The notes under the pieces: generated by a model
Told to the model about the DNA's origin: nothing
The model's input: the letters and a program-made list of their open reading frames with translations, nothing else
Database searches by the model: none
Program-made: the position numbers and the translations under genes
Shown here: positions 16,982-25,371 of the stretch, piece after piece
How positions within the stretch are numbered: position 1 is the stretch's first letter
Layout of the letters: every line of letters starts with the position of its first letter
Assembly: GCF_004331345.1 (NCBI RefSeq)
Contig: NZ_SJJZ01000002.1
Location: 1,364,001-1,428,000, forward strand
Direction of reading: 5' to 3'
DNA from: Kribbella soli
GTDB taxonomy: Bacteria; Actinomycetota; Actinomycetes; Propionibacteriales; Kribbellaceae
Length of the DNA: 64,000 nucleotides

Positions 16982-18619
16982 ATGAGTGAAGCGACTGTGT
17001 TGTCGGTGAACGTCGGTCTGCCGAAGAACGTCGAGTGGAACGGGAAGACCGTGTACACCGGCGTCTGGAAGCAGCCTGTCGACGGGCCGGTGCTGGTCCG
17101 TCGGCTGAACCTGGCGGGCGATGGCCAGGGCGACACAGCCGGCCACGGTGGTGAGCAGCGCGCGGTGCTCGTGTACCAGCTCGAGTCCTATCGCTACTGG
17201 GAGAAGCACTTCGGACGGGACGACTTCGGCTACGGACAGTTCGGCGAGAATCTGACTGTCGACGGGCTGCCTGACGACGAGGTCTGCATCGGCGACCGGT
17301 ACCGGATCGGCGGCGCGGAACTGGAGGTCACCCAGCCGCGGGTCACCTGCTACCGGGTCGGTCTGCGGATGGGTGAGCCAGAGCTGCCCGCGCTGCTCGT
17401 CAGCCACCATCGGCCGGGCTTCTACTGCCGGGTGATCACGGAAGGCGAGATCGCGGCCGGTGACTCGATCGTCAAGACAGCGACCGGCCCTGGCGCATTG
17501 AGTGTGTCCGACACGGACGCGCTGCTCTATCTGCCCGAGCGGGACATGGGGAAGCTGCGGCTCGCCGTACAGATCCCGGCGATGAGTCCTGGCTGGCAGG
17601 GTTCGTTCCACGATCTCCTGGAGCAGGCTGCCGCGCCGAAGCCGGCCTGGGACGGCTTTCGGCCGCTGCGGGTGACTGATGTTGTTGCCGAGACCAGCGA
17701 CGTGTTCTCCGTGTACCTCGCAGCAGCTGACAGTGGTGAGCTGCCAGCGACTCGGGCTGGTCAGTACCTGACGTTTCGGTTGCCTGGTGCGGTGCGCAGC
17801 TACTCACTCTCCACCTCGCGCGGCTACCGAGTCAGCGTGAAGCGCGAACCGCACGGTGTCGGGAGTCAATACATCACCCAACTGACGCCGAGCAGCGTGC
17901 TGGACGTCGCGGCACCACGTGGTGAGTTCGCCCTCGACGACGGGACCGAGCCGGTGCTGCTCATCTCAGCGGGCATCGGCGTGACGCCTGTGCTCGCGAT
18001 GCTCCACAGCCTTGCCGGTAGTTCTCGCGAGGTGTGGTGGATCCACGCGGCCCGCGGGCCGACCGAGCATGCGTTCGCGGCAGAGGCACATGAGATGCTC
18101 GCACAGCTTCCTCGAGCTCACGAGCACGTGTACTACAGCTCGGTCGACGGCCGGCTGACCAAGGACAAGCTGGCCGGCCTGGCATTGCCGACCGACGCGA
18201 CGGCGTACGTCTGCGGGCCGGAGTCGTTCATGGCGGACATGCAGGAGGCCCTGAAAGCACTAGGTGTGACGCGGATCCGCACGGAGCTGTTCGGAGCGTT
18301 GGCATCGCTGAACCCAGGTGTGGTCGGCCAACCGAGCAGACCGCCGCACCAACCAGATGTGCCCGGCACAGGACCGCTGGTCACGTTCGCCCGCAGCGGT
18401 ATCTCCACACCCATGCACGAAGGCAGTCTGCTCGAGCTGGCCGAGGCGTGCGACGTGCCAGCCCGCTGGAGCTGCCGCACCGGCGTCTGCCACAACTGCA
18501 TCACCCCACTGCTCTCAGGCAACCTCACCTACTCCCCCACTCCACTAGAACCACCACCAGACGGCCAGGCCCTCATCTGCTGCTCCCGCCCAACAACCGA
18601 CCTCGTCTTGGACATGTGA
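16982..18619 (+). CDS. MOSC - flavin reductase - 2Fe-2S ferredoxin fusion protein
   Basis: A 545-residue three-domain protein. Residues 1-215 are a YiiM-like MOSC domain with the conserved molybdenum/sulfur-site Cys123 in VTCYRVG. Residues 225-445 are an FNR-type reductase with FAD motif RSYSLS and nucleotide motif ISAGIGVTP. The C-terminus is a plant-type ferredoxin with Cys498, Cys503 and Cys506 plus Cys533/534. Fusions of this type link NAD(P)H to a molybdenum-type reductase, for example for N-hydroxylated or S-oxide substrates, but the substrate is unknown. It stands 78 bp after the kinase and may belong to the same unit. Confidence 0.9.
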   Translation: MSEATVLSVNVGLPKNVEWNGKTVYTGVWKQPVDGPVLVRRLNLAGDGQGDTAGHGGEQRAVLVYQLESYRYWEKHFGRDDFGYGQFGENLTVDGLPDDEVCIGDRYRIGGAELEVTQPRVTCYRVGLRMGEPELPALLVSHHRPGFYCRVITEGEIAAGDSIVKTATGPGALSVSDTDALLYLPERDMGKLRLAVQIPAMSPGWQGSFHDLLEQAAAPKPAWDGFRPLRVTDVVAETSDVFSVYLAAADSGELPATRAGQYLTFRLPGAVRSYSLSTSRGYRVSVKREPHGVGSQYITQLTPSSVLDVAAPRGEFALDDGTEPVLLISAGIGVTPVLAMLHSLAGSSREVWWIHAARGPTEHAFAAEAHEMLAQLPRAHEHVYYSSVDGRLTKDKLAGLALPTDATAYVCGPESFMADMQEALKALGVTRIRTELFGALASLNPGVVGQPSRPPHQPDVPGTGPLVTFARSGISTPMHEGSLLELAEACDVPARWSCRTGVCHNCITPLLSGNLTYSPTPLEPPPDGQALICCSRPTTDLVLDM

Positions 18620-18628
18620 TCCGTCGAG

Positions 18629-19663
18629 CTACGGCAGGGTGAGGCCGAAGCCGGGGTCTTCGGACAGTACGACGTGACCGTCCTCCAGGACGTAGTAGCC
18701 GGGGCCGGGAACGCCTTCGATGATGGGGGTGTTGCCGAGGCCGGCTGCCAGGTGGGCGGCGTACAGGGTCTTGAGGGGCTGGCCCCAGGCGTGGGGTGAG
18801 GCTTCGGCCTTCAGGAGTGGCATGGTGCGGCGCCAGGCGGTGAGGCCGTGGCCGGTGACGTCCATTAGCGCCACGTCGACGAGGCCTTCGCGGGCCAGCT
18901 CCAAGACGTGGGCCTCGTTCGGGTCGTACTCGCCATCGGCGACCTTCGGGCGGGACGGCATCGTTCCCAGGTGTTCGTGCAGGGCCTCCAGGTCCGGGCG
19001 GCGTTCGGCGAACGGTTCCTCGATCCAGTACAGGTCGCAGTCCGCGACACCGTCCAGGTACTCGAAGAGGCCGTTGACGGTGAAGCCGTCGTTGCCGTCG
19101 ACAAGGATCCCGGCGTCCGGGTACAGCTCGCGGGTCAGTCGCGTCACCTCGATGTCGCGCTGCAGTCCGGCGCGGGTGTCCATCCACCGGTGGCCGCGGC
19201 CGATCTTCAGTTTGAAGTCGCGGAACCCGAACGCGTGGTCCTGCGCGAGATTCGCCCGGATCGCGTCCATCCCGCCGTCGAGGTCGTCGAAGTAGATGCC
19301 GCCGGTGTAGCAGCGCACCCGCGGCGACCCGGCGCCGCCGAGCATCGCGTACACCGGCACATCAAGGATCCGCGCCGCCAGATCGTGCAGCGGGTAGTCG
19401 AGGAACTCCGCCGCCGGGTCGATCACGCCCTGCTCCGGATCGATCAGCTCCGCCACCGATCGCCCGATCAGCAGCCCGGGATCCGCGTCGTACAACGGCA
19501 GCCCCCAGCCGATCGCGCCGCGGTCGGTCTCCACGACGTACGCCGTGGAGCTGCCGCCGTTCCCGTGGCTCCCGAGGAACGCGTTGTGGCCGATCGTCCG
19601 CAGGTACTCGTAGTGGATCTCGGTGGTCGTGACGGAGCTGATGACGTGCCTGGCGAGGGTCAT
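18629..19663 (-). CDS. Enolase-superfamily (mandelate racemase/muconate lactonizing) enzyme
   Basis: A 344-residue TIM-barrel enzyme that abstracts a proton next to a carboxylate, typically a sugar-acid dehydratase or racemase. Visible catalytic elements are the KxK motif (Lys151, Lys153), the metal ligands Asp189 (VDGND), Glu215 (IEEP) and Glu245 (DGEYD), and His291 (SPHAWG). The substrate cannot be stated. The ATG lies 3 bp after the DUF4037 gene, so they are cotranscribed. The 3' end converges on the MOSC gene with a 9-bp gap. Confidence 0.9.
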   Translation of the reverse strand: MTLARHVISSVTTTEIHYEYLRTIGHNAFLGSHGNGGSSTAYVVETDRGAIGWGLPLYDADPGLLIGRSVAELIDPEQGVIDPAAEFLDYPLHDLAARILDVPVYAMLGGAGSPRVRCYTGGIYFDDLDGGMDAIRANLAQDHAFGFRDFKLKIGRGHRWMDTRAGLQRDIEVTRLTRELYPDAGILVDGNDGFTVNGLFEYLDGVADCDLYWIEEPFAERRPDLEALHEHLGTMPSRPKVADGEYDPNEAHVLELAREGLVDVALMDVTGHGLTAWRRTMPLLKAEASPHAWGQPLKTLYAAHLAAGLGNTPIIEGVPGPGYYVLEDGHVVLSEDPGFGLTLP

Positions 19664-19666
19664 CGG

Positions 19667-20689
19667 TCAACGATAGACAGAGATCAGCTTCCGGAACGCG
19701 ACCGGATTGCTGAGCACGTCGGTGTTGTCCGCGAACTGGTCGATCGAGCCGATCAGCCCGTGCCGGGATACGGCTTCGTCAGTCACCGTTGCCAGGCACG
19801 CCTCGGTGAACCGCCCGGCCTGGAGCACCTGCGCCGGCCGGTCGTAGTACGGCCGCGGCGCCGGGTCGAGCTCGTCGGTGATCCCGAGCGCGTTGTGGCG
19901 ACGGGCGACCAGCTCGTACGCCGTGACGAGCGCCTGCTCGCGATCGGCGTACGACTCGGCTGCCACCGCAGCGGCCAGCGCCACGTCGAGCCCGTCCGGG
20001 TGACCGAGGCGAGCGAACGCCGTACCGAGCCACTTGCTGTACGGCGCATAGGTCCGTGCCTGCAGCAACGCCAGCCGCATGAGGTCCCGCACCAGCCGAG
20101 CAGCCACGACACGTGACCCGAGCTTGTCACCCACCTCGTGCGTGCGCTGAACGAACGCCTCTTCCTGGGCGATCCGCGACCACTGGCAGGCAAGCGTCCA
20201 CCGCCAGATCTGGTCCGGGTACCAGGCCAGTGCGTCACGAACCCGTGCCAGCCGGCCGTCGTCGGCGTACACCCGGCCCGCCACCACGCCGAGGAGCTGC
20301 TGCTGCGGCGTGACCAGCCAGTCCTCGACCGCGATCCCCTTCGACGCGTCGAACCCGAGCAGCTCCCGCAACCAGTCCCCCACGGTCGTGACCGTCACGT
20401 GGTGCCGCGGCTCGTGGCTGTCCCAGCCGAAGCGGACGGGGTACCCGTCGTACTCGTCCGGCAGCCCGTCGTCGACGGCCTTACGCACCCGCTCGACCTC
20501 GTCCGCGTCGACCAGTACGACGAGCCGCGGCCCCCACCCGTGGTCCGTCGAGCGCGCGGTGTCGTACCCGAGGACGTCGGAGCCCCACCCCAACAGCCCG
20601 GCCGCGTAGTCGACGTCCCCCACCAGAGGCGCGATCACCTCGGCATGGAACCCGTCTGCGACATCGGCCGCCTGGCGGAACTCGATCAC
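19667..20689 (-). CDS. DUF4037 protein, nucleotidyltransferase-like
   Basis: A 340-residue protein matching the DUF4037 pattern: an N-terminal GWGSDVLGYDTARSTDHGWG block resembling the GS...D-x-D active site of the kanamycin nucleotidyltransferase fold, and an all-helical C-terminal part. Role unknown; drug or small-molecule nucleotidylation is possible. GTG start at 20689. Divergent from a HAD phosphatase (31-bp gap) and followed by the enolase-type gene. Confidence 0.82.
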   Translation of the reverse strand: MIEFRQAADVADGFHAEVIAPLVGDVDYAAGLLGWGSDVLGYDTARSTDHGWGPRLVVLVDADEVERVRKAVDDGLPDEYDGYPVRFGWDSHEPRHHVTVTTVGDWLRELLGFDASKGIAVEDWLVTPQQQLLGVVAGRVYADDGRLARVRDALAWYPDQIWRWTLACQWSRIAQEEAFVQRTHEVGDKLGSRVVAARLVRDLMRLALLQARTYAPYSKWLGTAFARLGHPDGLDVALAAAVAAESYADREQALVTAYELVARRHNALGITDELDPAPRPYYDRPAQVLQAGRFTEACLATVTDEAVSRHGLIGSIDQFADNTDVLSNPVAFRKLISVYR

Positions 20690-20720
20690 TGCTTTACCTT
20701 CCGATCGTTAGAGTTGCCCG

Positions 20721-21362
20721 GTGAAACATGTGGTGTGGGACTGGAACGGGACGCTCCTCAATGACAATCACGCCGTACTGGCTGCCGTCAACGAAGTTTG
20801 TGCGGGGTTCGGGCGGGTCGAGCTGAGTTGGGGCGAGTGGCAGGCGGCGTACGCGCGGCCGATGCGGCTCTCGTACGAGCAGATCCTGCAGCGCACGCTC
20901 GACGAGGAGGAGTGGGCGCAGGTCGACAAGCTCTACCACGACCGGTACGACGCGCTCCTGCCCACCTGTGAGCTCGCTGACGGGGCTCACAACGTACTGC
21001 GGGCCTGCACCGCGGGCGGGCGGACTCAGTCGTTGCTGTCGATGTGGTTCCACTCGCGCCTCACGCCGACGGTCGAGCACTACGGCCTCACGCAGTACTT
21101 CACCCGGGTCGACGGACTGCCCGGCGAGGTGGGCGGCGGCTCGAAGGCCGACAGCCTGATCCGCCACCTGCAGGCGCAGCAGCTCGACCCGTCCGACGTA
21201 GTACTGATCGGAGACGTCGTCGACGACGCTGACGCCGCCCAAGCAGCCGGCGCCCGCTGCGTACTCGTCACCACCGGGGCCATGACCCTGGAAGCCCTGC
21301 AAACCACAGGCGCACCAGTCACCACCTCGATCACCCAGGCGCTCCAACTGCTCGACGCCTGA
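20721..21362 (+). CDS. HAD-family phosphatase
   Basis: A 213-residue HAD hydrolase with motif I DWNGTLLND (residues 7-15), in which the usual D-x-D is D-x-N, motif III region GGGSKAD and motif IV IGDVVDD. The Asn at the second position departs from the classic Asp-x-Asp but occurs in some phosphoglycolate phosphatase-like proteins. GTG start. Substrate unknown. It reads toward the LuxR gene. Confidence 0.86.
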   Translation: MKHVVWDWNGTLLNDNHAVLAAVNEVCAGFGRVELSWGEWQAAYARPMRLSYEQILQRTLDEEEWAQVDKLYHDRYDALLPTCELADGAHNVLRACTAGGRTQSLLSMWFHSRLTPTVEHYGLTQYFTRVDGLPGEVGGGSKADSLIRHLQAQQLDPSDVVLIGDVVDDADAAQAAGARCVLVTTGAMTLEALQTTGAPVTTSITQALQLLDA

Positions 21363-21405
21363 CCAGTGCACACAAGCCGGCCCGGCTAGGCTGACCGGCG
21401 TGGGG

Positions 21406-24123
21406 ATGGCAGATCGAGGGCTCCGGGGCCGGCGGCGGGAGACCGGTGTACTGGACCGGCTGGTCAGCGAGGCGAAGGCTGGCCGGAGCCAGGTGCTGTT
21501 GCTCACCGGAGAGGCCGGAGTCGGCAAGTCGGCCTTGCTGGACGCACTGGTCGCCGGGGCCGATGGTTGCCGGATCACCCGGACCGCTGGGATCGAGTCC
21601 GAGATGGAGCTCGCGTACGCCGGTCTCCACCAGCTGTGTCAGCCGTTCCTGGATCACCTCGACCGACTGCCTGCGCCGCAGCGAGACGCGCTCGGTACGG
21701 CCTTCGGCCTCGTGAGCGGCCCGGCCCCGGACAAGTTCCTGATCGGTCTGGCTGTCCTCAACCTGCTTGCCGACGCGGCCGACGAGCGGCCTCTGCTGTG
21801 CGTGGTCGACGATGCGCAGTGGCTGGACCTGATGTCGGCGCGGATCCTCGCGTTCGTCGCCCGCAGACTCGCCGCCGAGTCGGTGGTCATGGTCTTCGCG
21901 GTCCGCGACGGCATCGAGCACGCGTTCACCGGTCTGACCGAACTCGAGATCCGCGGTCTCGACGACGCCGACGCCCGCGCCCTGCTGGACTCCGTACTCC
22001 CCGGACCGATCGACCCTCGGGTTCGCGACCGGATCGTGGCCGAAACCCGCGGCAACCCACTCGCCCTGCTGGAGCTCCCCCGCGCGTGGACCGCAGCCGA
22101 GCTGGCCGACGGCCTCACCGCAGGCACCCTGACAAGCAGGCTCGAAGACGGTTTCGTACGGCGACTCGAAGCGCTGCAGCCCGACACCCGGCTGCTCCTG
22201 CTGACCGCGGCCGCCGAACCGCTCGGCGACCCGACGCTCTTGTGGCGGGCAGCCGAACAACTCGGGCTCGCCGCTGACCCGGCCGCGGGCGCGATCGAGT
22301 CCGGGCTGATCACGTTCGGCCAGCACATCCGGTTCCGGCACCCGCTGGTGCGCTCCGCGGCGTACCGGACGGCCACGCCGCAGCAACGACTGGCCGTGCA
22401 CAGGGTCCTCGCGGACGTCACTGATCCCGAGACCGACCCCGATCGCCGGGCCTGGCATCGCGCGCAGGCGACCATGACCCCCGACGAGAACGTCGCCGCC
22501 GAACTCGAACGATCCGCGCAGCGCGCCCAAGCACGTGGCGGGTTCTTCGCGGCGGGCACGTTCCTCGAACGTTCGGCCGCGCTGACGATCGACCCGGGTC
22601 TCCGAGCCGACCGCGTACTCGCCGCCGCCACGGCGAAGCGCAGCGCCGGTGCGCTCGATGCTGCGCTGGACCTGCTCGGCGCCGCGTCCGCCGGTCCCGC
22701 GAACGCCGTACGGGAGGCGGAGGTCATGCGCCTGCGCGGCGAGATCGCCTTCGACCGCGGACATGCCACCGAGGCAGCCCGAACGCTGGTCGTCGCCGCG
22801 AAGCAGTTGGATCCGCTCGACCACGACCAGGCGCGCGTCGCGTACCTGGAGGCGATGTCGGCCGCGATCTGGGCGAGCGGCCCGGAGACCCCGGGGATCC
22901 TCGGAGAGGCCGCGTCCGCCGCACCCGCACCGGCGCCGTCGGACCCGCCGGGCGACCTGCTCCTGCAGGCGCTCGCGCTCCGCTTCACCCGCGGGTACGC
23001 CGCGGCCGCAACGCAGCTCGTCAAAGCCCTCGACCAGGCGCGGCAGAGCGAGAGCGAGGCCGAGGACGTCCGCGGCTGGCTGTGGCTCGCCGGCAACCGG
23101 GCCAGCGGCATCGTCGCGATCGACGTGTGGGACCTCGACGCGGCACTCGAACTTGCTGCCCGCCATGACCGGATCGCCCGCGACAGCGGTGCGCTCGTCC
23201 AGCTCCAGTGGGCGCTGAACTTCCGCGCCAACGTGGTGTCGATGACCGGCGATCTCGCGGCCGCCGCGGCGTACGTCGAGGACGAGCGGCAGATCGCGGC
23301 CGCGACCGGGAACCGGGTGCTCGGGATCGGCCGCATGCAGCTGGCCGCACTCCGCGGGAACGAGGCCGAGGCGACACCGCTGATCGACGCGATGATCCGC
23401 GAAGCACGCGCTCAGGGCCAGGGCCGGATGACCGCGATCGCGACGTACACGAACTCGCTGCTGAACAACGGCCTCGGCCGCTACGAGACGGCCCGGGACG
23501 CGGCGCTGCAGGTGTTCGAGCAGGACGTCGTCGCGTACGGCGTACTCGTGATCGGCGAACTGGCCGAGGCCGCCTCGCGGACCGGCGACACCAAGCTGGT
23601 CGAGACCGCGCTGGCCTGGCTGAACGAGCGCGTCACCGCCACCCCGTCGGACTGGGGGCGCGGGATGGAGGCCCGTGCGCGAGCGCTGCTCAGCAACGAC
23701 GAGGACGCGTACCGCGCGTCGATCGACCACCTGAGCCGGACCGGTCTCCGCATCGAGTCGGCCCGCGCCGAACTGCTGTACGGCGAATGGCTGCGCCGCG
23801 AAGGCCGCCGCCAGGACGCCCGCGCGCACCTCCGCACCGCCCACGAGCAACTGGCCGCGATAGGTGCTGAAGCCTTCGCCGAACGCGCCCGTCACGAGCT
23901 GCTCGCCACCGGCGAGACGGTCCGCAAACGCACGCCCGAGACCACCAACGATCTGACCGCGCAGGAGTCCCAGATCGCCGGCCTGGCCCGCGACGGCCTG
24001 ACCAACCCGGAGATCGCCGCTCAGCTCTTCATCAGCCCCCGAACCGTCGAGTGGCACCTCCGCAAAACCTTCTCCAAACTCGGCATCACCTCCCGCCGCC
24101 AACTCCGAACCTTGAAGCCCTAG
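21406..24123 (+). CDS. Large LuxR-family (LAL-type) transcriptional regulator
   Basis: About 905 residues. The N-terminal ATPase region has Walker A GEAGVGKS and Walker B LCVVDDAQWLD, followed by a long helical repeat region, and a C-terminal LuxR helix-turn-helix (LTAQESQIAGLARDGLTNPEIA ... TVEWHLRKTFSKLGITSRRQL). This is the MalT/LAL architecture of ligand- and ATP-dependent activators. ATG 21406 is chosen; a GTG two codons earlier is also possible. It ends 12 bp before nagA, which it may control. Confidence 0.93.
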   Translation: MADRGLRGRRRETGVLDRLVSEAKAGRSQVLLLTGEAGVGKSALLDALVAGADGCRITRTAGIESEMELAYAGLHQLCQPFLDHLDRLPAPQRDALGTAFGLVSGPAPDKFLIGLAVLNLLADAADERPLLCVVDDAQWLDLMSARILAFVARRLAAESVVMVFAVRDGIEHAFTGLTELEIRGLDDADARALLDSVLPGPIDPRVRDRIVAETRGNPLALLELPRAWTAAELADGLTAGTLTSRLEDGFVRRLEALQPDTRLLLLTAAAEPLGDPTLLWRAAEQLGLAADPAAGAIESGLITFGQHIRFRHPLVRSAAYRTATPQQRLAVHRVLADVTDPETDPDRRAWHRAQATMTPDENVAAELERSAQRAQARGGFFAAGTFLERSAALTIDPGLRADRVLAAATAKRSAGALDAALDLLGAASAGPANAVREAEVMRLRGEIAFDRGHATEAARTLVVAAKQLDPLDHDQARVAYLEAMSAAIWASGPETPGILGEAASAAPAPAPSDPPGDLLLQALALRFTRGYAAAATQLVKALDQARQSESEAEDVRGWLWLAGNRASGIVAIDVWDLDAALELAARHDRIARDSGALVQLQWALNFRANVVSMTGDLAAAAAYVEDERQIAAATGNRVLGIGRMQLAALRGNEAEATPLIDAMIREARAQGQGRMTAIATYTNSLLNNGLGRYETARDAALQVFEQDVVAYGVLVIGELAEAASRTGDTKLVETALAWLNERVTATPSDWGRGMEARARALLSNDEDAYRASIDHLSRTGLRIESARAELLYGEWLRREGRRQDARAHLRTAHEQLAAIGAEAFAERARHELLATGETVRKRTPETTNDLTAQESQIAGLARDGLTNPEIAAQLFISPRTVEWHLRKTFSKLGITSRRQLRTLKP

Positions 24124-24135
24124 GAGGCCAGTGTC

Positions 24136-25290
24136 ATGAGCGACGTGCTGGAAGGTCGCACGGCCGGTGGGCGCGGAGTGCGGGTGCGGTTCTCCGCCGA
24201 CGGCATCGAGGAGATCACCGACCACCCGTCCGCACCGGACCTGCTACTGATCCCTGGTCTCGTCGACATCCAGCTCAACGGGTACGGCGGCTTGGACGTC
24301 AACGACCCGTCCCGCCCGGCGAGCGAGCTGCCCGACCTCGTCCGCGCGTTGTGGGGCCAAGGGGTGACCACGGTCTACCCGACGATCATCTCCGCCGACG
24401 ACGCGACCACGACCACGCTCGTCAAGCGGGCCGCCTCCGCGCGAGCCACCGATCCCGATGTGGCGTACGGCGTACCGGGCCTGCACCTGGAGGGTCCGTA
24501 CATCTCGTCCGCGGAGGGCGCCCGCGGTGCGCACGACCCGGCCGTGATCCGGGACCCGGACGCCGACGAGTTCGACCGCTGGCAGGCTGCGGCCGACGGC
24601 GCGATCGCGATCATGACCGTCGCGCCGGAACGCGCGGGCGCCCTCGAGTTCACCCGGCACCTCGCGACGAACGGCGTACTCCCGTCGGTCGGGCATTCGC
24701 TGGCGACCGCCGCCGACGTCCACGCCTTCGCGGCCGCCGGCGGACTGCTCTCGACCCACCTCGGTAATGGACTGCCCGCTCAGATCGACCGACACCACAA
24801 CCCGATCTGGCCCCAGCTCACGGAGGACGCGCTCACCGCGGGGCTGATTGCCGACGGCCATCATCTCCCCGCCGACACCTTCGCCGCCCTGGTCCGCGCC
24901 AAGGGCCCGACGCGCTGCGTCCTCACCAGCGACGCCGCAGCCTTGGCCGGATGCGCTCCCGGCGATTACCGGACCGCGGTCGGCGGCGCAGTCACCGTCG
25001 CCTCCGACGGAAGTCTCCGCCTGCAAGGCACGCCGTACCTGGCCGGTAGTGGCGCTTCGCTCCTCGACTGCCTCCGCTGGGCCACCGGCCCTGGTGGGCT
25101 TCCGCTGGAAACCGCTGCCACCATGGCCACCACGACCCCTGCCAACCTCCTCGGCCTGCACGACCGCGGCCGCCTGGAAGTCGGCGCCCGCGCCGACCTG
25201 GTCCAGTTGACCAGCACCCCGGACGGCGCCGTCGGCGACGTCGCAACCGTCGTTGTCAACGGCAGATTGATTGCCTGCAGCAACAGTTGA
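24136..25290 (+). CDS. nagA: N-acetylglucosamine-6-phosphate deacetylase
   Basis: A 384-residue amidohydrolase that converts GlcNAc-6-phosphate to glucosamine-6-phosphate. Metal ligands Glu119 (HLEGP), His187 (SVGHS) and His208 (STHLGN), and catalytic Asp266 (TSDAAA) are present. The N-terminal motif is DIQLNGYGG, as in the mono-zinc E. coli type rather than the HxH form. AGGAGG precedes the ATG. No nagB is adjacent. It could process the phosphorylated product of the sulfatase/kinase operon if that is an N-acetyl amino sugar; this link is inference. Confidence 0.92.
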   Translation: MSDVLEGRTAGGRGVRVRFSADGIEEITDHPSAPDLLLIPGLVDIQLNGYGGLDVNDPSRPASELPDLVRALWGQGVTTVYPTIISADDATTTTLVKRAASARATDPDVAYGVPGLHLEGPYISSAEGARGAHDPAVIRDPDADEFDRWQAAADGAIAIMTVAPERAGALEFTRHLATNGVLPSVGHSLATAADVHAFAAAGGLLSTHLGNGLPAQIDRHHNPIWPQLTEDALTAGLIADGHHLPADTFAALVRAKGPTRCVLTSDAAALAGCAPGDYRTAVGGAVTVASDGSLRLQGTPYLAGSGASLLDCLRWATGPGGLPLETAATMATTTPANLLGLHDRGRLEVGARADLVQLTSTPDGAVGDVATVVVNGRLIACSNS

Positions 25291-25371
25291 GTTTTGGATC
25301 GTCGGTCTGCAATCAGTTCGCAAAGTGCCCAGTGCTTGCCGGTGAACCGGAACTTCCCGTATAAGGCGTAC

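Noticed and set aside
21331..24225. A 964-codon open frame on the minus strand
   Set aside because: It is antisense to the LuxR regulator gene, has no recognisable domains and arises from the high GC content at third codon positions.
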